Source: an uncultured Lachnospiraceae bacterium (GTDB taxonomy: Bacteria; Bacillota; Clostridia; Lachnospirales; Lachnospiraceae). Taken from it: a stretch of DNA of 51,633 nucleotides. The notes beneath the pieces are model-generated. The model was not told the DNA's origin, searched no databases, and saw only the letters and a program-made list of their open reading frames with translations. The position numbers were made by a program, and so were the translations under genes. Shown in pieces: positions 36,301-44,450 of this stretch (its first letter is position 1; each line of letters opens with the position of its first letter). The stretch lies in assembly GCA_910578555.1 (NCBI GenBank), contig CAJTPS010000026.1, positions 1 through 51,633 on the forward strand, given 5' to 3'.

Positions 36301-38610
36301 GAAATCACTCTCATCCACGGCTTTATCACGCAGCATACCGGGGAAATTCTCTTCCGCTCCATACCCTGCATGGTTCAACACCACATCGACCATGATCTTC
36401 ATGCCCTTTGCATGGGCTGCATCGATCAGCGCCTGGAATTCCGTATCCGTCCCCAGAGCCGGATTCAGTCTGGTAAAATCGCTTGCCCAGTAGCCGTGAT
36501 AAGCAGCATTATAGGGCACGTCCTCCTTACCCTCACCGTTCACCGTAACACCCTTGATATTCTCCACGATGGGCGTGATCCAGATCGTATTGACGCCCAG
36601 TTCATCCAGATAATCGAGCTTCTGTGTCACACCCGCGAAGTCGCCGCCATGATATAAACCTGCATTGGTTCCGTAAGCATCGCCCCCGTTTGCCGCATTG
36701 TTAGTGCTGTCACCGTCGAAGAAACGGTCAGTTACCATGAAATAGATAACCGCCTCATCCCAGTCGAAATCATCACTTTCCGCTTTTGGCTCCACCGAAA
36801 CCGTGACCGTCGTCCCAGCTTTCGAACCGTTGTTGCCGGTCACCGTAACCGGAAGCGTGTAGCTGCCAGGTGCCGTCTCTTCCGTCACCGCCAGAGAAAC
36901 CTCCAGCAGTTCCGGATCGATCGCAAGTTTATCGCTCATACCCAATGCAGAGGCATCTACACAGGCTTCCGCTACAAGATCCGCACCGTCCTCGCTGCCG
37001 TTGACTGTAAGTGTAAGAACATTATTCCGGTTACAGTCCATAGACGGATAGTACATCGCCGCCGTTACTTCCTTCACATCCCCGAAGACAGGCTTCTTGT
37101 CATAGATACCTTTCCCGTATATATACCAGAGCTCCGCTCCCGTACCGCCCGCCAGCTGATAGGACCGGTTGGCATCCTGCTCGTCCCAGCTTCCTGCGGC
37201 GGGCCTTCCGATGATGCCCAGATTCCGGTAGGGGACCGAGAAAGTCGTGGTCAGCCACGAAATACCGTTGGCATCCTCTTCTTTACTCTCATAAGTATAA
37301 AACTTATCTGTCTTCGCATACTCTATCCCCAGTTCCCAGACATACAGATCCGGGACATCTGCATCCTGCTCTGCATGCGCGGGATCATAGTAGTGTACCG
37401 TATAGTTATACAGAGTATCACCGGGTACATAAACCAGACTGTTTTCGTTTCCGCTCTTCTCCGTCACATATAACGGATTGGAAGGATCCGTGTTCCATTC
37501 GCCGTCCACGACAAATTTATACTGATGCTCTCCGTGTGCAAGTTCCTTTTCATATGTAAAAGTACCGTCGGCACCTTTCTCCATGACATCGGCATCGGCA
37601 CTCCACTCATTCATCGTACCTGCAAGACTCACAGTGGCCGCCGAATCGTTCTTATACCGGAACGTGACGGTGCCGCCGTTTACCTCAGGACTGTGTACCG
37701 TCGAAGAAAGAACATTATATTTCTCGCCGGACATACTGTCCTTCCTCAGCCATGTCCAGATTTCGTAAGTGTCTCCGCCGCCTAATTCCGCGGCCGGAAT
37801 GACCGCATCCGCAGTCTGCAGTGTAACGGAAGTGCCGTCTCCCGGTGTCCCGTTATCGATCAGATACTGAATGTCACTGCCTGTACTCGCCTTGATTGTT
37901 ATCGTGTACCAGCCGTCGCCCTCCCCGGTGAGCGATTCACCCGGCCAGGTCGTACCGGTCACGCCGTCGCCCCAGTAATGTATCGTGACAGGATTCCAGT
38001 CTAACGCATTATAGAAATGCAGCGTAACGTCTACTTCGGCAATGCGCTCGCCATTGTCAAGTATATTGACTGTGCCGCTTCCTCCCGGCTCTTCATCGTC
38101 TTCACCGGCTGTCCCGCCATCCTCTTCCGGTGTTTCTCCGGCTCCGTCTTCCGCTTCATCTGTCACGGCATCGCCGGTGTCCGCTCCGGTATCTTCCTCC
38201 GAACTTGTCTCACCGTCTATACCGCTTCCGTCAGCGCCGTCCTCCGGCTTTGTACCACTGTTCTCCGGGTCCGCGCCTTCCCCTGTACCCGGTGTGCTTC
38301 CGGTGCCGTCCGGTTCCGTATCCGCACCGCTGTCATCTGCACCGCCGCCCTCTGACGATGTGTCAGTACCTTCTCCGGCAGAATCCGTGTCATCGCCTGC
38401 ATCCGCTATGTCATCTTCAACTTTGACACCGGATTCCTCCTGCCGGGCAATGGCCTCCTCTCCCGCCTCATTTTCGGCCGCCCTGGCAGTCATGACTGCT
38501 CCCGGCACCGCCGAAACACTTGAAATGATCATGGCAAACACCAGCAGCCAGCTAAATACGCTGTTCACCACTTTGCGCCTTTTCTGAAAGAATTTCTTTT
38601 TTCTGTCCAT
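30373..38610 (-). CDS. Secreted bifunctional amylopullulanase (GH13 alpha-amylase + type I pullulanase)
   Basis: 2745 residues. Signal peptide ~1-45 is followed by an acidic Gly/Asp/Glu/Ser linker to ~180. A CBM26-like starch-binding module (~193-285) and a CBM48/20-like module (~313-395) come next. GH13 module one (~618-1080) has DVVLNH, Asp811 in FRVDTVKH, Glu840 in MIGEYYG and Asp907 in SSHDEDG. A CBM41-like module (~1183-1290) precedes the pullulanase module (~1400-2035): FNWGYDP 1596-1602, Asp1714 in GFRFDLVG, Glu1743 in FYGEGW, His1828-Asp1829. A FIVAR-like helical domain (~2045-2118) and about six Ig-like repeats (each with a Y..N.NAGTA.VTV.G.GNY pattern) end the protein. No LPxTG or SLH anchor is seen. 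It should cut alpha-1,4 and alpha-1,6 bonds of starch and glycogen. Confidence 0.93.
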   Translation of the reverse strand: MDRKKKFFQKRRKVVNSVFSWLLVFAMIISSVSAVPGAVMTARAAENEAGEEAIARQEESGVKVEDDIADAGDDTDSAGEGTDTSSEGGGADDSGADTEPDGTGSTPGTGEGADPENSGTKPEDGADGSGIDGETSSEEDTGADTGDAVTDEAEDGAGETPEEDGGTAGEDDEEPGGSGTVNILDNGERIAEVDVTLHFYNALDWNPVTIHYWGDGVTGTTWPGESLTGEGDGWYTITIKASTGSDIQYLIDNGTPGDGTSVTLQTADAVIPAAELGGGDTYEIWTWLRKDSMSGEKYNVLSSTVHSPEVNGGTVTFRYKNDSAATVSLAGTMNEWSADADVMEKGADGTFTYEKELAHGEHQYKFVVDGEWNTDPSNPLYVTEKSGNENSLVYVPGDTLYNYTVHYYDPAHAEQDADVPDLYVWELGIEYAKTDKFYTYESKEEDANGISWLTTTFSVPYRNLGIIGRPAAGSWDEQDANRSYQLAGGTGAELWYIYGKGIYDKKPVFGDVKEVTAAMYYPSMDCNRNNVLTLTVNGSEDGADLVAEACVDASALGMSDKLAIDPELLEVSLAVTEETAPGSYTLPVTVTGNNGSKAGTTVTVSVEPKAESDDFDWDEAVIYFMVTDRFFDGDSTNNAANGGDAYGTNAGLYHGGDFAGVTQKLDYLDELGVNTIWITPIVENIKGVTVNGEGKEDVPYNAAYHGYWASDFTRLNPALGTDTEFQALIDAAHAKGMKIMVDVVLNHAGYGAEENFPGMLRDKAVDESDFVHGGGQANLPDFLTENAEVRDQLIAWQVNWADKGVDYFRVDTVKHVDSTTWMAFKNALTKAKPEFKMIGEYYGAGYASENGGTLGSGQMDSLLDFDFNDWALAFVSGSITSVEQNLAKRNAALNNTYLTGQFLSSHDEDGFKHRLGNNISDKDGAAMVAATLQITAKGQPVIYYGEEIGLTGANNYPYQTNRYDFDWSEVESGSNRTYTHYRKMLAIREQYSEIFAKGDRSVVAGSDREGYDVISRSYNGETVYVAMNIGADAKEISIPVDSSGITKYTDLYGAKSYQVEADGRVTLTIPSAADGGTVVLAAGGFVDTLVAPELTIAKGTNAAGKVSALPYRLTHVAQDGTKTPVDVFYNMNAVEGVTLDGTGCRITVNQTFTGDEVTLTATAKEDERLSVTFAVKVVEDKNEITLRLHYTRPDGNYGGWNVWAWTDRMAGSGYEFDTVGENGEKVATFVLKARETGYLNYIIRKSVTGNDWLDKDVKDDQEIDLTDVLSGTVDYYVEAGVNGGRRVLGDDVLLGAKVISAVYNRKNNTVKAVTGMPVVERPDDAFMLKSADGKEVPVTGVSVSTNKKEYTLSLGADLSQAPAIAKEYYLGFDGYDYAVEMPQIYSTEEFEEKYAYDGNDLGASWSREKTIFRVWAPTAEAMKVNLYESGTEGTEDLIESIEMTMGEKGVWSAERAGDLNGTYYTYTAVQDGKESEACDPYARTTGVNGNRAMVIDLDSTDPEGWANDRGPNQGMSYNDSVIYELHVRDFSIDASSGISDVNKGKFLGLTEKSTTNATGQTTGLDYLKNLGVTHLHLLPVYDYATVDETKLDTPQFNWGYDPKNYNTPEGSYATDPYNGAVRVKEMKQMVKTLHDNNINVIMDVVYNHVYDADAFCFNRLVPQYFSRTKADGSYSNGSGCGNDTASERAMVKKYIVDSVNYWADEYHIDGFRFDLVGLLDTETINEVVNTVHQKHPDVVFYGEGWTMDTVLSKDGYTMATQANSAKTPDFAFFSDTIRDAIKGNNFEAKNTGFVTGATGLEEQIAKCFTADTDWCKSPAQTVNYASCHDNYTLWDKISVSRSDASVEERIRMNNLAAAIYMTAEGIPLIHAGEEILRTKPSLNPTPENHGVEENSYNLPDSVNSIKWSDLDKEAYRNVRDYYKGLIEFRKNHAALRLTSAADVKANVRYHWITNEVVMFVIGGKDKIAGEISDGIVVIFNAAADARTVNLYQSGYGVAEGTWNIYINDQKAGIETLGSVTDGQVQVAPVSAMVLVKGEAKDQDSVYDKNELIKRKLQALKTLIATCEGLEQGSYTDESWKTFTDALAAAKTTAGKTGVTAEEIDSAMDQLQAAYDALKQQDDVPQGLWVKWDDESMFVQDEGGQDHITYTGKAIRPVICVYDGSKQLKEKTDYTVVYKQNINAGEAVVTVNGKGNYTQKLEKTFTIDKVDINTLAVADLYGIVAAGNTKPVQPKPVVKYNGRALRLKLDYTVGYQNPATDGKTPGVYNVILASNPNSKNFTGSTTIQMVLADKADAVLMSKVTIKKIPAQPYAWDAAAKRGKVQKPAVTVTHGRKTLTGREEGQQDQNWDYEVLYDMVHTEAGETATITVRGNGTRYFGTKTAAFKITGTPLKANKVSLKDVPKSGLIYTGSAQEPEVVIADAVSPEDGYKPYAVTYQKNTNVGTATVTVTGINGYTGTVKKTFRIVAYDILTNADGRFAFGEDNTITKQIPYAKGGSKLTDEHVDARFTDDKGNVVNLEQGKDYTLTYKRNTSAGTACVAIKGKGNYKGTVREIPFTIVPRDLGELAAGTVAGDILLKNAKKYNAVIPVITDLNGRKLQNRTDFTVDKATAYTYADGSAITETPAVGSWIKVTAAAKGGNYTGQVSATFRVIANDRYIASARVRIEPQKYTGAEVRPGREAVTVEMKVKGKWEEIDKSCFEITGYTNNVKKGTAKLTIHGTGEYGGSKTVSFRINAKPMILGTR

Positions 38611-38957
38611 AACCTTTCCTTCCCTTCTTTTGATCAGTCTTTCAGTTGCCTTCGGTCATTCTCTTCCGTCCCTTTTATAAAAAATACCATCCAAACATTT
38701 TGTGCCTGAACAGTATCTTAGTTGATATCACTTTAACATTCTGTTTTCTTTCTTTCAACACCATTCTCGAAATTATACGAAAATTTTTAGTGCTTATTTT
38801 TATGCATGTTGCACAATCATTTTTTCTCAAAGAACTACATATTTGTAATCTTTTTGCACATATTTCAATTTTTCTATACTAAAAAACCGTCTCTCCATAC
38901 CGAGAAACGGTTTGACGTATCAATTCCCATTCCGGAACAATTCCGCGGCGGCATGTT
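38611..38957. other. Intergenic region upstream of the amylopullulanase gene
   Basis: AT-rich, 347 bp, no gene seen. It holds the terminator of the lipoprotein gene at its right end and must hold the promoter of the large amylase gene. Minus-strand TATAAT near 38770 and a TTGAAA with 17-bp spacing to TAAAGT (about 38730-38760) are candidates, neither convincing. No catabolite-repression (cre) site could be assigned with confidence. Confidence 0.4.
38881..38913 (-). terminator. Intrinsic terminator after the lipoprotein gene
   Basis: Minus-strand AAACCGTTTCT pairs with AGAGACGGTTT around a short loop (CGGTATGG), followed by TTTTTT. Confidence 0.75.
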
Positions 38958-39716
38958 CTATTCAACATGGATCGTCGCCGCGCTTGCCTCATACTCTTCC
39001 ATCCTGTCATAGTCACTCGTCTGGGAATAGATGACCATGTAGCTCTTATCTGCATTGATGATATACGCAAGCTGTGTGATCTGAATATCCTCTACCTGAT
39101 AATGACACAGAATACGGAACGCCGGATAGCCGTCGATCTTTATACTCTCGAAACTGTCAACGTTTATCGCAATCTCTTCCTCATAGGTCTGGCGCAGGCT
39201 CTCCTGCGTCTGCTCCTTGAAAGTCTCCTGCGTCATCAGCTGCAGCGATGTATCCTGCTCCATGACCGTATAACAGATCGTGGAAGCGTCTATGGGATAG
39301 CGTCCCGTCACATACATGCCGGCCATTTCTTCTGATTCCTCAAATTCTTCCGGCAGATCGAAAGTGCAGCCCTTCGTGGTGCGTCTCGACTCCATCACGG
39401 AAGTGTCCATATTGTTCTCTTCCAGAAGCTGTGCCGTGAGTTCCTGTCTGGTCTCCTCATCGATCTCCATCTGTGCCCTGGCCGCGCTGGTCTCTTCCGG
39501 CTTCAGCACGGTAATCTGCTCAGCCGCATCCCCGCTCTGTGCCTGCGTCTCCACAGCTTCTTTCCCGCCACAGCCCGCAGCAAGCAGCAGCCCTGTCGCC
39601 AGCAGACACACGATCCCGCGCCCTCTTATGCCGCTGTATCCTGTGTCCGTAAGACCGGCCTTATGCGCCCTCCTGTCCATCCTTGCACACAGCGTGACAA
39701 TTCGCTTATTCTTCAA
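38958..39716 (-). CDS. Lipoprotein of unknown function
   Basis: 252 residues. It starts at a TTG with GAGG nine bases upstream; no better start exists that keeps the signal sequence. A long, basic N-terminus leads to a hydrophobic stretch ending in the lipobox LLLAAGC, so the mature protein is lipid-anchored outside the membrane. The acidic, Gln/Glu-rich mature part ends in a compact domain with TICYTVMEQDTSLQLMTQ and IKIDGYPAFRILCHYQV, resembling PsbP/DUF-type stress domains in form only. The family is not recognised. Confidence 0.78.
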   Translation of the reverse strand: MKNKRIVTLCARMDRRAHKAGLTDTGYSGIRGRGIVCLLATGLLLAAGCGGKEAVETQAQSGDAAEQITVLKPEETSAARAQMEIDEETRQELTAQLLEENNMDTSVMESRRTTKGCTFDLPEEFEESEEMAGMYVTGRYPIDASTICYTVMEQDTSLQLMTQETFKEQTQESLRQTYEEEIAINVDSFESIKIDGYPAFRILCHYQVEDIQITQLAYIINADKSYMVIYSQTSDYDRMEEYEASAATIHVE

Positions 39717-39798
39717 ATTTATGTACCTCTTTTCTATGCTGTTTTATCCTTTTATATTATCCCGCGTGTTCTTCGTCATTCTTTTTCGTCTATGTAAT

Positions 39799-39846
39799 GC
39801 AGCAGCGTAGCCACTGACGGCCTGGAATGTCCGGTCACACTGCTGC
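39799..39846 (-). other. Long imperfect hairpin downstream of the DUF1540 gene
   Basis: GCAGCAG (39799-39805) is inverted at CTGCTGC (39840-39846), with inner TGAC/GTCA and CCGG-type pairing. No T-tract follows, so it is not a clear terminator; it may protect the 3' end of the DUF1540 transcript. Confidence 0.45.
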
Positions 39847-39913
39847 ACACATAAGCCGACGAGATCAGTGATATTTGCACACCCTTCTCCGAACGGTTCG
39901 TTTCAGGTCAAAA

Positions 39914-40228
39914 TTATGCCTCTCTAAAAGTAGCACATTCCGTTCCCGCACAGGTGCTTGCGCCGCCACCCTTGATATCCACGTGCTCTGCATAGCACTT
40001 ATAATTACTATTATACACACATTTGGTCGCTTCACAATCAATACTGATCGTTTGGCAGGGATGCTCTAAGGAACTGGTATAAGCACCTTCCCGCTTCTGC
40101 GCAAAGCTCTCACAACATGTATCCGTACAGCAGTCCGCATGTTTGCCGCCCACCATAATATCGCCTTTGCAGCAGCATTTCTCCTTATTGTAGGAACAAT
40201 TCTCAACTCCACATTTTAACTCCGCCAT
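39914..40228 (-). CDS. DUF1540 domain protein
   Basis: About 104 residues with 15 or so Cys. Two DUF1540 units are visible: CGVENCSYNKEKCCCKGDI and CEATKCVYNSNYKCYAEHV, each with the C-x4-C-x-YN-x(4)-C pattern. A middle part has CCTDTCCESF. The function is unknown; the cysteine spacing suggests metal binding. The ATG at 40228 follows AGGAGG. It sits alone between the lipoprotein and the GT39-like gene. Confidence 0.88.
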   Translation of the reverse strand: MAELKCGVENCSYNKEKCCCKGDIMVGGKHADCCTDTCCESFAQKREGAYTSSLEHPCQTISIDCEATKCVYNSNYKCYAEHVDIKGGGASTCAGTECATFREA

Positions 40229-40313
40229 AATAACCTCCTGTTCGCCGCATATTGACATACGCTCACAGCGCATGTCTGTCTTCTTTGCCTACACAGGGTT
40301 ATTATTGCCTCTC

Positions 40314-41972
40314 TCAATCAATCCTATACAGATTAAACCAATATCTTTCCAGCAGATAGCTGCCTGTCTCCTCCACGTGCAGACCTGCCGCTTCCCACTC
40401 GTCCACAATATCCTCACGACTGTTGAAACTGCCGATGAACCAGACGGTTCTGCCTTCTCCTATCCACGCCTGAATCTGCGCCGTCTGCTCCACAATTCCA
40501 TATGGTCTGACAATCTCCTGAATCAAAGTCTCCGGCATGCCGCACCAGAGATAGCTGCCGGTCGTCTCGTCCATGTAATAAGAAGTCACCGCCTGCACCT
40601 GATCAAAATTATAAATGACGATATCTTCCGCCGCAATGGAAGATAATGCCGTCTCCGTCTCCCGCATGAGCCTGATCTTGTATTCTTCCTCTCCCATAAA
40701 AGCACGGTAGTCGCGAAGACCGATGATCAGTGTTCCGATTGTAATTACAGCCATAAGCAGCCGCCTGCATTCTGCAAATAGCATATTCGTACATACCGCG
40801 AACCCCAGCCAGAAACACCCCAGCGCCGGAATCATATAGCGATAGACGAAAATCGGCCGCACAAGTGCGGATGCAATAAAGCCAAAGAGCACCAGCCCGA
40901 CCGGTACAAGGACTCCCGCAACTGCGAATCCGAAGTGATCCAACTGCTTCTGTTCTGTTTCTTGTCCCTGGTATTGCTCCTTGTTTTCTCCATCATTTAC
41001 TAATTTTCTATGTTTTTCTCTACCATAACGGTATAGTTTGTGCACCTGGTAGATAAAAACCGACACATACATTACAAACATAACTACCGCAAGAATGATA
41101 CTCAGCACCTCATTCGTAAACGCGGGCTTCATAATAAACTTCACACAGCCGCCCAGAGAACGCCAGGTCAGCGGAAGAATCCAATAATTCTCCCTCACTG
41201 CGGTAATCTGTCTGCATAACACATAGAGCCAGGGCGCATAACCGACAGACGATAACACAACCCAGAACAGCCACTCTTTTATTCTCTGCCTGTCCTGCAG
41301 GATAAATACCACGAGTACATACAGATAGACCATAACCACCGCGACACATGCAAAGTATTGTGTATATGCGGCGGCAAGCCCATAGCACACCAGCGCAGCG
41401 GCGTGAATCTGCCGCATGTGCGTGCGGGCACAGGCTGTCACTTTCCATCCGTCCACAGACTGCGTCGATGCCGCCCCGCTCTGCGCCGTAACGGTCCCGT
41501 AAGCATGTAAAAACGCCGCCGTCACAAACAGCAAAGCCCAGCTGTACATGCGTACTTCCACAGTATATGCGCTAAGCTGCGGCATGGCAATCACACAGAA
41601 CAGAAACAGTCCGCCCGTAAAAATACCGAATCGCCTGCGTATAAAAGTCACACTGTAAATCAACAGAATAAAATACGGCAATACCGACACGACCTTGGCA
41701 GTCACGACCGGATTCGTCTGCGTCCAAATAAGTTTACATAACTCTACAAAAAATTTGACAATGCAATAATACAGCGGCGGATGCACATCCCGCGCTGTAA
41801 ACGCAATTAAATCACCGCAGGAATGCTCAATCATTCCCACGGTGAAAAGTTCATCATACCAGATGTCACTGCTGAAGCATAGTATCAGGCTTTTGCACAG
41901 CATAATTACACTGATTCCCAGGAAGAGATATCCGAGGATATCCCTTCCCGGTGTCTTGTATTTTCGATTCAT
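40314..41972 (-). CDS. GT39-like membrane glycosyltransferase
   Basis: About 552 residues with a dozen hydrophobic segments. The first extracytoplasmic loop has WYDELFTVGMIEHS and RDVHPPLYYCIVKFF. These match the Asp-Glu and DVHPPLYY motifs of ArnT/PMT-type (GT39, GT-C fold) enzymes that use lipid-linked sugars. The C-terminus is a soluble extracytoplasmic domain. The acceptor is unknown. The ATG at 41972 comes one base after the thrS stop codon, so it is probably translated with thrS. An in-frame ATG 24 codons upstream lies inside thrS and is less likely. Confidence 0.85.
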   Translation of the reverse strand: MNRKYKTPGRDILGYLFLGISVIMLCKSLILCFSSDIWYDELFTVGMIEHSCGDLIAFTARDVHPPLYYCIVKFFVELCKLIWTQTNPVVTAKVVSVLPYFILLIYSVTFIRRRFGIFTGGLFLFCVIAMPQLSAYTVEVRMYSWALLFVTAAFLHAYGTVTAQSGAASTQSVDGWKVTACARTHMRQIHAAALVCYGLAAAYTQYFACVAVVMVYLYVLVVFILQDRQRIKEWLFWVVLSSVGYAPWLYVLCRQITAVRENYWILPLTWRSLGGCVKFIMKPAFTNEVLSIILAVVMFVMYVSVFIYQVHKLYRYGREKHRKLVNDGENKEQYQGQETEQKQLDHFGFAVAGVLVPVGLVLFGFIASALVRPIFVYRYMIPALGCFWLGFAVCTNMLFAECRRLLMAVITIGTLIIGLRDYRAFMGEEEYKIRLMRETETALSSIAAEDIVIYNFDQVQAVTSYYMDETTGSYLWCGMPETLIQEIVRPYGIVEQTAQIQAWIGEGRTVWFIGSFNSREDIVDEWEAAGLHVEETGSYLLERYWFNLYRID

Positions 41973-41973
41973 A

Positions 41974-43938
41974 TTATTTCTTTTCTTCCTGCACCATTTC
42001 CTGCCGGATCTCCTTCGTTCTGATCTCCTTGCAGATCTGGTCAATGAACGCCTGCAGCGGCTTCACACCCTCATCGCCCGCATAGCGGCTTCTGACAGAT
42101 ACCGTCTTATCTTCCGCCTCCTGCGCGCCCACTACAAGCATATACGGCACTTTCGCCAGTCTCGCCTCGCGAATCTTGAAGCCGATCTTCTCAGAACGAT
42201 TGTCTACCGTCACATCGATATCATTCCGCGCCAGTTCTCTTCTGACTTCTTCCGCATATTCCTCATACTTCTCGGAAATCGGAAGCACACGTACCTGCTC
42301 CGGACACAGCCATGTCGGGAACTTGCCCGCATACTTCTCGATGAGCCAGGCCAGCGTTCTCTCATAACAGCCCAGAGAGGTTCTGTGGATAATACAAGGG
42401 CGCACTCTTTCTCCGTTCTGATCAATGAAATACATATCAAACTGCTCTGCCAGAAGTGCATCCCACTGAATCGTAATCATCGTATCCTCTTTGCCGTATA
42501 CATTCTTCGCATTGATATCCACCTTCGGTCCGTAGAACGCCGCTTCGCCTGTGTCCTCCACGAAGGGAAGCTCCAGTTCTTCCAGTATATTGCGGATATG
42601 CGCTTCCGTCTCGTTCCATACTTCCGGCTCGCCGATGTACTTCTCCGGATTCTCCGGGTCCCATTTAGACAAATGCCATGTGATATCGTCAAGCAGACCC
42701 AAGGTTGACATAACATATTTTGCCAATGCAATACAGCCCTTAAATTCTTCCACCATCTGATCCGGTCTGACGACCAGGTGTCCCTCGGAAATCGTAAACT
42801 GGCGCACACGGGTCAAACCATGCATCTCACCGGAATCCTCATTTCTGAAAAGTGTGGATGTCTCACCGTAGCGGATCGGCAGATCACGGTAGGAATGCTG
42901 CGTATTCTTGTAGCAGTAATACTGGAACGGACATGTCATCGGGCGCAGGGCAAACACTTCCTTATCCTTTTCCTCGTCTCCCAGCACGAACATACCGTCC
43001 TTATAATGATCCCAGTGCCCGGACATCTTGTACAAATCGCTTTTCGCCATAAGCGGTGTCTTCGTCCTGACGTATCCCCACTCTTTGTCCTCCAGATCCT
43101 CGATCCAGCGCTGCAGCTTCATAACCATCTTTGTGCCCCTGGGCAGAAGAAGCGGCAGACCCTGTCCGATCACGTCCACCGTGGTGAACAGCTCCATCTC
43201 ACGCCCCAGCTTGTTATGGTCACGGCGTTTGATATCCTCCAGGTGCTCCAGATATGCCTCCAGCTCCTCCTTCTTCGCAAAAGCCGTGCCGTAGATACGC
43301 TGCAGCTGCGCCTTATCGGAATCACCGCGCCAGTATGCCATGGAGGATGAAATCAGCTTGTAAGCCTTAATGTTCTTCGTGCTCATCAGATGCGGCCCGG
43401 CACACAGATCCACAAAACCGCCCTGATCATAGAATGAAATCTCCGCGTCCTCAGGCAGGTCGCGAATCAGTTCCACCTTGTAAGGCTCACCCTTTTCCTC
43501 CATGAACTTAACTGCCTCTTCTCTGGGAAGGGTAAACCGCTCAAGCTTATGCCCCTCCTTGATGATCTTCTTCATCTCCGCTTCCAGCTTATCCAGGTCC
43601 TCTCTGGAAAAAGGCGCCGCATCGAAATCATAGTAGAATCCGTCCTCGATCGCAGGACCGATCGTCACTTTCGCATCCGGGAAAAGCCGCTTTACCGCTT
43701 CCGCAAGTACATGGGAGGCGGTATGTCTGATAACCTTAAGTCCCTCCGCATCGTTTGCCGTCAGAATATTCAGGTTACAGTCATTGTCGATGACTGTCCG
43801 CAGATCCTCCACTCTGCCGTCCACCTCTCCGGCACATGCCGCGCGGGCAAGTCCCTCGGAAATATCCATGGCAATGTCATAAATGCTCATCGCCTGTGCA
43901 TACTCTTTTACTGATCCGTCTTTCAATGTGATTTTCAT
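41974..43938 (-). CDS. thrS: Threonyl-tRNA synthetase
   Basis: About 654 residues. N-terminal TGS domain (MKITLKDGSVKEYAQAMSIY), then the editing domain with HTASHVLAEAV and DLCAGPHLMS. The class II core has the motif 2 region PMTCPFQYYCYK (zinc Cys), MHGLTRVRQFTISEGH, and motif 3 near CIIHRTSLGCYERTLAWLIE. An anticodon-binding domain closes the protein (VRVLPISEKYEEYAEEV, VDNRSEKIGFKIREA). The start at 43938 follows GGAGG by five bases. It is controlled by the threonine T-box at 44451-44696. Confidence 0.97.
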   Translation of the reverse strand: MKITLKDGSVKEYAQAMSIYDIAMDISEGLARAACAGEVDGRVEDLRTVIDNDCNLNILTANDAEGLKVIRHTASHVLAEAVKRLFPDAKVTIGPAIEDGFYYDFDAAPFSREDLDKLEAEMKKIIKEGHKLERFTLPREEAVKFMEEKGEPYKVELIRDLPEDAEISFYDQGGFVDLCAGPHLMSTKNIKAYKLISSSMAYWRGDSDKAQLQRIYGTAFAKKEELEAYLEHLEDIKRRDHNKLGREMELFTTVDVIGQGLPLLLPRGTKMVMKLQRWIEDLEDKEWGYVRTKTPLMAKSDLYKMSGHWDHYKDGMFVLGDEEKDKEVFALRPMTCPFQYYCYKNTQHSYRDLPIRYGETSTLFRNEDSGEMHGLTRVRQFTISEGHLVVRPDQMVEEFKGCIALAKYVMSTLGLLDDITWHLSKWDPENPEKYIGEPEVWNETEAHIRNILEELELPFVEDTGEAAFYGPKVDINAKNVYGKEDTMITIQWDALLAEQFDMYFIDQNGERVRPCIIHRTSLGCYERTLAWLIEKYAGKFPTWLCPEQVRVLPISEKYEEYAEEVRRELARNDIDVTVDNRSEKIGFKIREARLAKVPYMLVVGAQEAEDKTVSVRSRYAGDEGVKPLQAFIDQICKEIRTKEIRQEMVQEEKK

Positions 43939-44144
43939 CTTCTCCTCCATTTCTGAGATTGACAATTTCTGTTTCCCGATTCGTCATCTCATCTTATTTT
44001 TGTTCATTCTTTCTCTATTCTGATTGCCTGATCTTCATCCTTCATTCGGCTCTTTACGGTGCGCTTTCCGTTTTCCTGAAGACTTCCTGCTTGTACATTC
44101 CGCCCGCAGTTCACGCAAACCGTCTCGACACTGCCCGGATATTC

Positions 44145-44411
44145 TTAACCGTTATTGCTGTCATTATTGCCGTTTTCACTGCCGTTGTGACAGCCGTTAC
44201 CGGTATTATTGTTCCCGTTGTTGCTGCCGATGCCAATGTTGACTCCGTGCGTCAGAGGCGCCGTAAGAAGCCCGATACAAATGCCCGCCAGAAGACAGAC
44301 CGCACCGATCAGGAAGAAATCCAATCCGGTAAGCGTAAAGTCCCCTCTCATCAATTCTGACGTTTTCTCTTTTAATTCTGCCGCTCTTTCTTTCAGTTGT
44401 GTTGTTTTCAT
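44145..44411 (-). CDS. Small single-pass membrane protein between the T-box and thrS
   Basis: 88 residues. A basic amphipathic N-terminus (MKTTQLKERAAELKEKTSEL) is followed by one hydrophobic helix (LDFFLIGAVCLLAGICIGLL) and an Asn/Gly-rich tail (NNGNNNTGNGCHNGSEN) that is probably outside. The ATG follows GGAGGAACCCA. It is the first gene after the threonine T-box, so its expression should follow threonine-tRNA charging together with thrS. The function is unknown; it may affect membrane or cell wall. Confidence 0.75.
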   Translation of the reverse strand: MKTTQLKERAAELKEKTSELMRGDFTLTGLDFFLIGAVCLLAGICIGLLTAPLTHGVNIGIGSNNGNNNTGNGCHNGSENGNNDSNNG

Positions 44412-44450
44412 TGGGTTCCTCCATTCTCTTCTAATTATTTTTATGCAAAG

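Noticed and set aside
38042..38587. Ser/Pro-rich plus-strand ORF
   Set aside because: Antisense of the acidic linker of the amylopullulanase; composition follows from GAC/GGC/GAG codons on the other strand.
31099..38610. Several other 100-260 residue plus-strand ORFs under the amylopullulanase gene
   Set aside because: All are antisense shadows of a clear single 2745-codon frame with recognisable domains.
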